This document shows, in pieces, positions 54,970-64,000 of a DNA stretch of 64,000 nucleotides. Both the position numbers and the translations under genes were made by a program. Under the pieces are notes generated by a model, which worked only from the letters and a program-made list of their open reading frames with translations, was not told where the DNA came from and did not search any database. Source of the DNA: Durusdinium trenchii (lineage: Eukaryota > Sar > Dinophyceae > Suessiales > Symbiodiniaceae); contig CAXAMN010008591.1 in the NCBI GenBank assembly GCA_963970005.1, forward strand, positions 90,864 to 154,863, read 5' to 3'. Positions within the stretch are counted from its first letter, which is position 1; each line of letters begins with the position of its first letter.

Positions 54970-56314
54970 GCAAGGTAGCTCAGGTAGCTTAAGCAGCTTC
55001 ATGGTCAAGAGAGCAAAAACGCAAGTTGTAAACAGCCAGAATCGTGTCACAACTGGACGCTCCTCCACAAGGAACAAGTGCTTAGTCAAGGTTGCGAAGG
55101 CCACCTGCAAAATCTCTTCCAGGTTTTTGCTCCCATCACCCATGTGCACTCGAGACTCCAAATCCTGGTTGAAAATTGCTAAAACATCGTCAGGCAATAC
55201 TTCTTTACCATAGAGCGACTGCAACTCATGCCGGGTCTTTGACGGCTCACCAACTTGCAGCTGCATGTTCTCCTCTAGGTAAGCAAGCAAGCTTTGGCAG
55301 AAATGCTCTGTGTATGAAGGAAGTAAATGCTTGAAGAGCCTGCTGCATGCTGCAACAATGGTATCACCATGTTGCGGGCTCTTCATGAGGAATCCAACAA
55401 TGGCCACATGCACAGTCAAATTTGCTTGGTGAGCCGAGCGCACCCATGTCAGAAGCCGACGGTCCAGCGCGGGCTTCGCGCCGGAAGACATCCCATAGCC
55501 GCTTGGCTGCAGCTGCATTGCTTGCAATAGCGTCGCCGCACAACAGGTGCAACACACGCATTGGTGGTCTAGCCTCCTCCAACGCGGAAACCAGAGTAGC
55601 AAACACTTCTCTCACAACACTCAGCAGAGCCAAGGCTATGGTTCTAGCCGTTTTGTCTTGCAAGGCCTGCAGTTCTTGGTAATACTCACAAGAATAATCC
55701 TTGAAGCTGATTTGCACAATGTTATTTTGAATCTTTGAATATCTCCCCCTGTGCACCCTGTTAGGCAGCCCCTCCACGTGTGACCTCAAGCGCATCAAGG
55801 CTTCGTCATGGATGTGTGACACGAAGACAACCCGTGGCTTCTGGGACGCCACCTCACCAGAAAGCTCAGATCTAGCCTGCTGCTTTACCAGTTCTGCAAA
55901 ACAGTCACGGGCAGCAGAAACTGTGGAGTGTGACACAGTCTGACTCTGCTCCACAGAACATGATTGCAGAAATTCCTCCATCTTGCGAACGGAAACGTTT
56001 GGATCACTCAACCCAGCTCTGATGAGCCAAATCTTTTCCAACCGGCCTCCAAGCTTGCTCTTCTTCTCGGCCAGCAGCTGCTTCTTCAAACAACACACCC
56101 GCCCACGCAAATATGAAGCTTTCCTCTGTAACTTTCGAACTTCAATCCGTTTATGCTTCTGTGATGTACAACCCAGATCAAAATCAGCTTCGATGCAATC
56201 CTTTGCCTTCTGTGCAGCTGAGACTGATCCTGGGAAACCACCTTCCTCAAGCGCTGCCGTCAAAAACAACTGAAGAGCTGCACAGGCGCTCCGCGCGCGT
56301 TCGACCACTGACAT
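54970..56314 (-). CDS. first exon of the 53-56 kb gene
   Basis: Two overlapping frames (56392-55364 and 55602-54967) meet near 55455; together they give one ~440-residue segment. The second part is helical (VAACSRLFKHLLPSYTEHFC, QDLESRVHMGDGSKNLEEIL). Confidence 0.45.
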
Positions 56315-56399
56315 GAACGGAAAATGAACGGAACCTACTTTGCTTGGACCCAATCTTACAACCGGCAGACAAACAGAAAAGAGAAACATCATGTCTTAA

Positions 56400-57117
56400 A
56401 AAAAGCTCCCAGCATTTTACATTTAAGATGACCGGGTTTACCGCTGGGGGGCCTGATCCTGGAATGACAAATTCAAGGCCCCCAGCCTGTGGTAGAGAAA
56501 ACTGTTCTTATAAATCTTTACAGAATCAATTACTCAGCCGTATCGAGAACAGAATCGTTCGTTACAAAATCCAAGACCCTGGGCACAAATGTGCATGCAT
56601 TTTAGCTTTACAAGTTCTTGCACCCCACCCTTCAAAACACTAAATCAAGACCCACAGGGTTCAGAATGCAAAAAAAGAAACTCCCTTCAATCTGCATGAA
56701 TATCCTGATCTGAAACGTGTCTGATATATTCTCATGGTCTCTCATGTCAGTCCAGTTCAGTGAATGTCATTGAGATGTTTGAGTATCCAGCATCATGTAC
56801 AAAATCGAGACACCTTTCCTCTGTCTGCACAGAATCAAAGCATCCAGCCCAGAAAAAGGTTAAAAGCACACCACCAAAAAATCCATGATTCGCGTCCACA
56901 AAGTCATGGCACCCACTCTGAGTTCATCCAAACGCAAGACCTTTACAAATTCAAACCCCACAGACTCTGATTTTGCAAAAAACACCTTTACAAATCAGTA
57001 GCGGATTTGACACCCTAGGGTGTTTGATTCTGGAAGGGGTTTAGTAACAGGTATACATGATATAACATGTTTGTTGGCGCATGCGTGACACATCTCTTTC
57101 TTAGGCGGGGCCTGATC
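56400..57117. other. gene-free interval upstream of the 53-56 kb gene
   Basis: Short + frames (56344-56643, 56764-56970) lack domain content. Probably 5' region or intergenic. Confidence 0.35.
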
Positions 57118-57415
57118 GTGTGTGTCGAGTGCTCAAACGTAGGCCTGCAAGTTCTGGTTTGGCTGGAGGCAACCCTCTGCCGAGGTCGCGCGCGTCGAGT
57201 TCTCAAACGTGAGGCAAAGTGAGAGTTTCGTCTGTGCTGGATGAACCCTTAAAAATCTAGCGTGTCGAGTGCTCAAACGTGAGGCGAAATGCGACTTCCG
57301 GCTGTGCTGGATGAACCGTCGGCCTGCGCAAACGTGAGGCGACATACAAATTTTGCGTAAGCGCAACAGATGCGGAGATCGTGCGCGTGGAGGGCTCATA
57401 CACGTGAGGCGACGC
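57118..57415. repeat. ~70 bp tandem repeat (GTGTCGAGTGCTCAAACGTGAGGC core)
   Basis: Core copies begin near 57121, 57191, 57262 and 57331, with a diverged fifth at 57386. Period about 70 bp. Confidence 0.7.
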
Positions 57416-57819
57416 GCGAATTTGGTTACCGAACTGCATAACTCTCGTCGAAAGTGGCGGTGGAACGCGCCAAAGCGTGTCGTCAAATGGCCATTGAAGG
57501 TGGAAAGTGTAAAAACTGATCAAACATGTGTCCTTGTCGTCGGACATGGCGCCGGAAGCTGGAAGTCAAGTGTGTCACTGCACGCCGTCAAAAGGGAAGG
57601 TGTGTGCACAACTGTCGGCAAAAGCAAAGGTGGAGGATATGTAGAGTTTGCCAAACCTATTGTGGTTGAAAACGGCGGGCGAGGTTGCCAAAGTGTGTAA
57701 CTGCCGCCGAAAACGAAGGTGGAGGTGCCAAAGTGTGCGCCTGTTGCCGAGAGTGTGCCAAAGTAGTGCGGGAAGTGTGGCAAAGTGTGCCAAAGTGTGC
57801 ACGGGGTTGGTAGTGCAAC

Positions 57820-58025
57820 GGCCACTTGGTAGCACAAACGTAGAACGAGAAGCTCCTTCTGGGAGGTCTGGCCTGAGAACTGGCCGCTTGGTAGTACAGA
57901 TGTAGTATAGGGAAGAAGCTTGGGAGCTCTGGCCTGGAAGCTGGCCACTTGGTAGTGCAAATGTAGTGCGGGAAGCAGCTTCTGGGAGCTGTGGCGGCAG
58001 AACTGGCGACTTGGTAATGCAAATG
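57820..58025. repeat. ~61 bp tandem repeat
   Basis: Copies of GGCCACTTGGTAGTGCAAAT followed by GTAGTGCGGGAAGCAGCTTC begin near 57822, 57882, 57943 and 58005. Confidence 0.75.
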
Positions 58026-58084
58026 CGTGGGGGAATTCTACCACCTGTGGCTTCAGAAGTCGTGACTTTGTACTGCAAATACAG

Positions 58085-58335
58085 TGCGGGGTGTGTCCAA
58101 ATTACGTCTGCGATATCGCTGTGCTATGCGGGTTTTGCGCGGCCACGTGCGGAAGGAAAACCTGCTGGTGTAAATTCGGCATGTCGCTGGGCAGCAAGAT
58201 TGACGGCGCCCACGGTGTTTCATGTTATATGTTCGATCATTTTTGTATCTGGCGTGTTACACGCTTTGTGGCCAAATTGTGTCTGTGATGTTGATGTCGC
58301 TGTGGCATGCGGTTTTGCGCGCAGCCACGTGAATA
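58085..58335. repeat. ~170 bp-spaced direct duplication beside the retrotransposon
   Basis: TGTGTCCAAATTACGTCTGC ... TTTTGCGCGGCCACGTG at ~58091-58148 recurs as TGTGGCCAAATTGTGTCTGT ... TTTTGCGCGCAGCCACGTG at ~58266-58330. Between them lies a 62 bp segment (58151-58212) similar to the 5' end of the retrotransposon at 62760-62822. Confidence 0.6.
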
Positions 58336-58893
58336 TGCCTGAGTCCGTGCCATTTTTTCTAGGGCTTCCGGAGGGTTTGCCCGAAAGAAACGCTGAAAGC
58401 ATTCGCAGCATCTACAAGAGAAAAGGTTGCATGACAGAGGCATTTACCTCACGGGGTGAAAGAGGGAAAAGTTGGTACCAAGCGGTCTGGCCCCTCAGAA
58501 GGCGTTCATGGCAACATTGTTCATGAGTATGTAGGAGGTTCCAGATTTCAGGCTGGCTGATGGCTAGCTGTTGAACAAAAGGTTGGTGCAGGATGCGAAG
58601 ATGTCGTTCCAAGCAAGACGGTATCTGCTGAGTGTGGATGGTCAATGTGGATGGACAATCTCGATGGACCTTCCACTGTGTCCAGCCATGTCAAGAGTAA
58701 GGTTGTGCCATGGATGCTGAGAACGGCTTTGCGTAGCTAGTTTGTTTGCTGTCGTAGCAATGCACCTTTGGATTCCCAAGGGTTCTGAGACAGCAGCTCA
58801 GCCTTGGTCGTCTTCATGGGTTGAGCCATCCATGTGAGGAAAGTTGCGCCCAGGAGTTTCCACGCATCTCGGTCGTGCGCCACGTACAAGTAG

Positions 58894-60230
58894 TCATGTT
58901 CGATTTCCTTCTCGGCCCAAAACTTGCGCAGCAAGGAATGAATTGCGTGCCAGGGCCCGGGGCGTGCCAAGCCTCCTGCATGTCTGTCTGCTATATGAGT
59001 GAGCATGACCCTGGCTGGGTGGTGACTGTAGAAGTCTTGTCTGCAAATGTGCCCAAGGAAGGACCAGAACCTTCGTAGATATTGGGTAAGTCATGTGTGT
59101 TTGGGTTGCTTGGGACAGCCACTCTCGTACTACATGCCTGCGTATTCGCTGCAATTGGTATGCTTCTTTCTCTGAGGTGTTGGGAATGTACAGGCGGAGG
59201 CTTTCAACCATCATGGTTGTGTGGATGACTTGCAGCCTGTGGAGGGTGGATTTGTGTGGAAAAAGAATTGGCGATAGCCACAGGAAGCAAGAACCAACGC
59301 ATTTGTCCAGCAAACGCTTCGTAGCTGCTGGCTGCGACCAGTGGCATTTGTTGAGGATCGGCTTCATTCGGCCCCATGCCTGATGAATGAGCCGCAGGGT
59401 GCTTTGCATAACTGTGTCGTGTCCTAAATGGTATCCCAAGGGTTTGCGAAGGTATTGGGTGTGCGTGGTCCATTGGAAGTCAGCAAGAACTCCAAGCAGG
59501 TGTTTGGGCGGCAAGTGGCTGAGTGTGTCGGCGTGGGCGACGATGCAACTTTTGTTGAAGTTGGCATTCAATCCAAGCTGGTTGAGAGCAGCAAGTAAGG
59601 ATGGCAGTAAGCATGTTGCTTGGGCCCAGTTCTTGAAGGTGAGAAGTATGTCATCAACGAAAAGCAAAAGCCAAATCGGGCTGAACACAGGAGTGTGCCC
59701 GGCTGCCTCCCATTGCGCTGTGACTTTGCCCATGGTATGGTTAAGGGTCCGTGCAAACAACCCGGCTGAGTGACTGCTGCCTTGGGGAGTTCCATTGGAG
59801 ATATGTATGGCCCACTCTTCCCTGCAGAAGGTGAAAAGGAAGCGTTGTTCCATCAGCAGCTTCATCAAGCGATGTGCTTCAAAGGCCGCCGGGGCAGGCA
59901 TGGTGGCAAGGAAGGCAGCCACGCTAGCATGGCTGAGGTTGTCGAAAGCACATTGGATGTCCAACTTCACGAAAATGGGAGTGGCCGTGGCGACTGACTT
60001 CCACGATGGATACCATGTAGTGTGTGGCAAAAAGGGCCTCGATTGGCTGACCCTGACACTGCGCCCAGTTGTGCTGTGAGTGGTGGCCAATGGGGCTGCA
60101 GCCTTTGCATGAGGATGGCTGCGTATAGTTTTTGTACAACCTCTAGCAGGAGGATGGGTCGGATTTGTTCTGGCTTCTGTAGGTGCTGGCACTTGGGAAT
60201 GAGGCACGCAATGCCAAGGTGGAGGGCTGA
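58894..60230 (-). CDS. LINE ORF2, reverse-transcriptase domain, frame-broken
   Basis: Fingers motifs (LIPKCQHLQKPEQIRPILLL) lie in a third frame at about 60225-60070. QCQGQPIEALFATHYMVSIV lies in another at 60070-60010. The main frame then holds motif A (FVKLDIQCAFDNL), motif B (ISNGTPQGSSHSAGLF), motif C (LLLFVDDILLTF) and motif D (LGLNANFNKSCI). The C-terminal part switches frame near 59000 and continues to 58737 (HDYLYVAHDRDAWKLLGATF). Confidence 0.8.
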
Positions 60231-61552
60231 AGGTAGGGTGCCGGAACAAAACTGGTGTTGAGGACTGTAAGCAGGTGATCAAGGCCCTTGTTGCTTGCTG
60301 AAAGGGCTTTCAGGAATTCGTTGGACATTCCGGTTGGGCCGGAAGTCTTCCCAGGCTTGAGTTTGTTGATGCTTGCAAGGTGCTCGTCTGGTGTGATGGG
60401 TGTGGGCTGCATGTGGGACATAGACTCTTGCATGGTCGCCAGGTATGGCTCACACGCATCATCGCGAGTGGGCAGGGCTGTCTTGGCAAAGACGTTGTGG
60501 AAGTGTTGGTGGACGGCTGCGACAGCTGTTTCACGCCCCCCGCGTGCAGAGACCAGGCTGCCCCAGTCAGGTCTGCTTTTCCGGTTGTTGTGGAGGAAAG
60601 CGATGGCCGAGGCATCGCCAGTTCTGGCTTCATTGTGCAGGTCTGCGATCCACTGGGCCCGCTCTTTGCGCCTTTGAGATGATCCTCTCAACACAAAAAC
60701 ACCGGAACCACCATCCCCGGCACCATCGCTCTGGCCGATGGCTTGTACACAAAGAACACCTGCAAACACTCCTTTCCACAGCCCCTGCGCCCATGTGCTG
60801 GGACGACTTGCGCAGACCAGTTTGTGATCGGTGGGTAGGAGTTGGTGCAAGTCTTCGCATATGTTCGGATGGCTAAAGGGATTTGCTTCTGGGGAGGCTT
60901 TGTTCACGAAGGTTGGGTTTACCAAAAGGAAGTCGTAGGTTTTGTGTTTCCAAGTGGGCTCTGTTGGCATTAGTAGTTCGAGGTGTTCTTCCTCAATCAT
61001 GCAGGCAACAGCCAGGCCTTGTGCATCCATTGCTGGGCCAGTCGGTGAAGCATTCCAGTCTGCAGCTATGATGCATGGAGTGTCCTGGACCTTGGCAAGG
61101 AAGTGCTTCATCTCTTGGATGGCTGTCTCGCAGTCAAGGGCAGGCTGATGGTGATGAGGAAGGTGGCCAGAAAAGAGCCACATTTTTGCACCACTTGTGT
61201 GCAAGATTTGTGCTCCAATGAACCGGTTCCCCTTGAGGGTGTTCAAAACGCAGTCTGCGTAGGAGCGGTCGAGGTGACTGTGAAGCTGGTTTGTGCAAAG
61301 GACCCAGTACTCCGAGAGACTGGGATGGAACTGGATCTGGTCGTCGGGTTGGAGGAAGCCATTCGGTGTCAGATTGCCTTGGGCAAGGGAGCCGACCTCC
61401 TGAAGAGCAATGGCGTTGAAGTGAATTCGCTGTTCTGACAGCACGTCAGCAATCTGAGCAAGGGACTTGCCTCGCACATTCCACGTTGCCATTTGGAAGA
61501 CATGGGAATGTGAGGGTGGAGATCGCTGGTGCCGTCCCTCAGGGTCATGCAC
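60230..61552 (-). CDS. LINE ORF2, endonuclease domain
   Basis: Endonuclease motifs counted from 61552: Asn25 (MATWNVRGKS), Glu52 (ALQEVG), Asp165 and Asn167 (IIAADWNASP), Asp207 (TYDFLLVN), Asp242-His243 (PTDHKLV). These are the catalytic residues of APE-type LINE endonucleases. Toward the end LKPGKTSGPTGMSNEFLKAL is the start of the reverse-transcriptase region. No ATG lies at 61552; translation may start near Met 61492. Confidence 0.8.
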
Positions 61553-61592
61553 AGGGCTGGCTGTGCCGGCTAGTCACTCATCTTGTTTGCTG

Positions 61593-62823
61593 TCAAGTGC
61601 CTGCTTCAAAGCAGGGACTGGGAGCTGGGTGGCCATGGAGATTCGAGTCAGGTTGACGTGGAAGGTGATGGTGTATGAGAGTCTCGAGTTGGTCAGTGCT
61701 GGGTGCGAGGAGGGCAGCCGCTTGGGAGGCAGCAACTCTCGCATCATGAAGCCAAAGGATTTTCCTGTTCCAGTCCACGTCGATTTGTTCCATGGAGGAT
61801 GGGGACACTATGTTGTGGAGTGTGTCCTTCACATATTTGGTTGCTCTGTTGTTGAAGCGTTTGTGTGCACTTTTGTGCTGGGTCAGCCAAGCAGTCTTGC
61901 CAGAGCTGCGAATGGTATGCTTGTCCAGGTTGTCCGCTTTAAGCTGGAGAAGTCGTCGTTTCGCGTCAGCGTCTGGCAAGGCTCGAAGTCGGACATGAGA
62001 GGTGTAAGCCCTTCGGCCATAGACAATGACCTCGAGGACATCCGTCTGAATCCCCATGGTTTGCGCCAAGGCATTGGTCTCGGATTCCACTGTCTCTCTG
62101 CGCGTGTCAGTGAGCCACCCGCCGATGACGAGATGGTTCCAGTCGACGTGGCTGGACGATGGCTGGCTTAGTGCTCGGGAAGGCAATGGTGGGGTAGATG
62201 CTGCTCTGTGGCCTCTGGGTGGTTCAGCTGGGACAGCTTCGTGATGTGTGCGCGGGGGTGCCGACGGGGCACGGGCACGTGAGAGCTGATGCATCTGGCT
62301 GAGTCAGTTCCTTCACTTCATGCTGCAGTTGAGATACATAGGAAGGCACATCTTGTGGAGCTTGTTGGCTTTGTTTGGTTTCAATCACTTGCAATCGTGC
62401 CTCGATGGAGGCGATCTGTGCTCTCTGAGCGTTCACTGTCTCAAGGACTGTTTGTTGGCTTGCTTGCGTTTGATCCATCTTTCCCACCAGTGTGTTTTCT
62501 GTCTTCCTTCGCATCCCAGCTAGGAGTTGCACCACGGCGGGGTCCAGGGTTCCCAGGTTCGCCAAAGATTGTCCCGGGCCATTAGTAGGTGAAGGTGCAG
62601 TTGAAGAAGGTGCCTCAAGGTCCTCCTCCATACAATCATCATTAACCTCTTCAATTCCTCCATCTGCCTTAAAGTTGACCTTTCTGGTTTTCCTCAGTGG
62701 GGGTGATAAGGCGGGTGCGGCGGGGAGGTCATCATTGTCGAGGTCAATGCCATTGGGGGGAGGAAAACATGTTTGTGTAAATTCGGCGTGTCGCTGGGGA
62801 GCGGGATGAATGGCGGTGTCCAC
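61593..62823 (-). CDS. LINE ORF1 (coiled coil and RNA-binding-like domain), frame-broken
   Basis: 62823-62224: acidic N-terminus (IDLDNDDLPAAPALSPPLRK) and a Gln-rich coiled coil (QQTVLETVNAQRAQIASIEA). 62294-61593 in another frame: HVDWNHLVIGGWLTDTRRET and MGIQTDVLEVIVYGRRAYTS, which looks like the RRM-type fold of LINE ORF1 nucleic-acid-binding proteins. The two frames overlap and join near 62260. Confidence 0.6.
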
Positions 62824-63104
62824 GAGTCTTATCTTACTACATCCGTAGCAATGACTCTAGAAACGTGGGAGCTGCGCATATACCCAATGTATTCATACAC
62901 ATGTCTTACGCACACCCTCTTCTACATATCCGTTGCTTCCACGCTCCCGGGCCATCCATCATCTAGTGTGATTTTTCGTAGGCTTGGTCGAACCAAGGCT
63001 CAGAGAGGATGTCACCCCACCTGAGAGTCGGAGTCTTTTACATCTTTCACCCCGCCAGCCGTTGGGGGTGATATGTTAACAACTGGTTTGCTCATGTTTG
63101 CTCA

Positions 63105-63197
63105 ATCCATCTCTTTCGGGACGTCCTCCCCATCACGATCTCGATCCATACGATCACGAAAGCCGCCTCCATTGCGGTCACCTTTGCCTCCAAACAT
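63105..63197 (-). CDS. small Gly/Arg/Asp-rich reading frame
   Basis: Minus ATG 63197 opens 31 codons (MFGGKGDRNGGGFRDRMDRD then RDGEDVPKEMD) ending at TGA 63102. Composition resembles RGG/RD-type RNA-binding tails. It may be an exon of a gene whose other exons lie beyond 63.3 kb, but the satellite there makes this unprovable. Confidence 0.3.
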
Positions 63198-63370
63198 TGG
63201 TGCTGCTGATACAAGTTTTGGAGTCATCCCCCCTGCTACTGTACAGTAATTTTATTCTATTACAAAAATTGAAGGACCGGATAACCCCACATATGGTGCA
63301 GACATGTGTGTACAGCCACAACTAGCCGAAGTAAAACCCCATCGCTCTGCCGACGTCAAACCCTATAGCC

Positions 63371-64000
63371 AATCCACACATGGAGGTTCACAAAGCGCTG
63401 TGCCTGCCACGAAATCTGCACATGGAGGTTCACAAAGAGCTGTGCCTGCCACGAAATCTGCACATGGAGGTTCACAAAGTGCTGTGCCTGCCACGAAATC
63501 TGCGCACGGAGGTTCACAAAGTGCTGCGCCTGACACGAAATCTGCATATGGAGGTTCACAAAGTAATGCGCCTGCCACGAAATCTGCATATGGAGGTTCA
63601 CAAAGTGCTGTGCCTGCCACGAAATCTGCACGTCAAGAAACAAGTGAAAACTCTAATCACAATGGAGGAACGGACCGGCGACCACCGCCGACCACGCAAC
63701 AGCCAGAGAGCATGGAAGTTCACCCTGCCACGAATTCTGCACATGGAAATTCACAAAGCGCTGTGCCTGCCACGAAATCTGCACATGGAGGTTCACAAAG
63801 TGCTGTGCCAGCCACGAAATCTGCACATGGAGCTTCACAAAGTGCTGCGCCTGCCGCGAAATCTGCACGTCAAGAAACAAGTGAAAACTCTCATCACAAT
63901 GGACGAACGGACCGGCGACCACCGCCGACCACCGCCGACCACGCAACAGCCAAAGCCTCTAACGGAGCATGGAGGTTCACACAGCGCTGTACCTGCCACG
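63371..64000. repeat. 42 bp satellite in a higher-order array, cut by the window edge
   Basis: Units read GAAATCTGCACATGGAGGTT then CACAAAGTGCTGTGCCTGCCAC. Six to seven units (63371-63630) are followed by a ~75 bp spacer (CACGTCAAGAAACAAGTGAA ... CCACGCAACAGCC), three to four more units (63708-63865), the spacer again, and a new unit at the edge. As 42 is divisible by three, the minus frame gives 14-residue repeats (QISWQAQHFVNLHV). No gene called. Confidence 0.9.

Larger units (their letters stand above)
53178..56314 (-). pseudogene. multi-exon unrecognised protein gene with three frame breaks (gene span)
   Basis: Minus-strand start ATG 56314 (MSVVERARSACAALQLFL), stop TGA 53178-53180. Exon 1 (56314-~54970) has a Lys/Arg-rich coiled-coil-like segment (HKRIEVRKLQRKASYLRG), a VVFVSHIHDEALMRLRSHVE segment, then GDAIASNAAAAKRLWDVFRR and, in another frame from ~55470, LLTWVRSAHQANLTVHVAIV. 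Exon 2 (54832-53760) is all-helical with a frame change near 54595. Exon 3 (~53680-53360) carries FQIGDIVI, then a shifted frame with EAKIITLLSQKVRVEMLTG. Exon 4 is 53317-53178. The Asp ... His-Gln pattern recalls DDE transposase-derived proteins only loosely. Breaks may be real decay or sequencing indels. Confidence 0.45.
58737..62823 (-). mobile_element. non-LTR retrotransposon (LINE), nearly complete but frame-broken
   Basis: Read on the minus strand: ORF1 (62823-61593), ORF2 with apurinic-type endonuclease and reverse transcriptase (61552-58737). It copies itself through an RNA intermediate by target-primed reverse transcription. Frame breaks occur near 62260 (ORF1), 60240, 60065, 59990 and 59000 (ORF2), so it is probably inactive unless these are sequencing errors. 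No poly-A tail is obvious after 58737. A diverged direct repeat flanks it (58151-58212 and 62760-62822). Confidence 0.8.

Noticed and set aside
63356..63946. Minus frames with 14-residue repeats
   Set aside because: 42 bp satellite; spacers and repeat share the frame only because of the unit length.
63371..64000. CRISPR-like array
   Set aside because: Units are directly adjacent without unique spacers, and the setting is eukaryotic.

Overview
The window reads as nuclear DNA of a dinoflagellate, most likely a coral-symbiont type (Symbiodiniaceae). Reasons seen in the sequence: short exons that join in frame across introns ending in AG|G and starting with GC or GA as well as GT; same-strand gene blocks; DUF4116 repeat proteins; a non-LTR retrotransposon; abundant microsatellites; and degenerate TTTAGGG-type (CCCTAAA) telomere-like repeats. 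Two 10-base N gaps (28809-28818, 39433-39442) show it is a scaffold. There is no bacterial operon structure and no Shine-Dalgarno sites.

Left arm, 1-20.7 kb, all on the + strand. (1) Exons of one or two unrecognised genes run from the window edge to 7041. (2) A ~570 bp tandem repeat with telomere-like cores lies at 7.8-8.4 kb. (3) A split C5-cytosine DNA methyltransferase gene occupies about 8.7-12.2 kb. Its motifs I, IV, VI, VIII and a GN-type motif X occur in order in successive exons. (4) A large gene of about 18 exons, product unknown, runs from 13.03 to 20.70 kb. It carries a Pro-Pro-Glu-Glu-Ser-Lys-rich repeat domain near the C-terminus.

Middle, 20.7-32 kb: no cellular gene is clear. 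It holds a GC-rich minus-strand mobile-element-like gene (21.27-23.95 kb) that joins a tyrosine-recombinase-like core to a dual-specificity-phosphatase-like domain, broken by one frameshift and one in-frame stop. It also holds pyrimidine-rich repeats, a ~65 bp tandem repeat with an inverted outlying copy, and a long AGT array.

Right arm, 32-63 kb, all recognised genes on the minus strand. These are a split GAMT/RMT2-type methyltransferase (34.25-32.38 kb), a ubiquitin-like plus DUF4116 repeat gene or gene cluster (51.84-44.79 kb), two CCHC zinc-knuckle exons (52.0 and 43.95 kb), a multi-exon gene with three frame breaks (56.31-53.18 kb), and a non-LTR retrotransposon with ORF1 and endonuclease/reverse-transcriptase ORF2 (62.82-58.74 kb). 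Between them lie a 1.45 kb satellite of 21 bp units, an 800 bp TGTGTTTG-type array, palindromic repeats, tRNA-derived SINE-like units, and a 42 bp satellite running off the right edge.

The + genes on the left and - genes on the right converge, so the repeat-rich middle is the junction of two unidirectional gene arrays. Exon limits are estimates from reading-frame continuity and AG|G sites; no transcript data were available.
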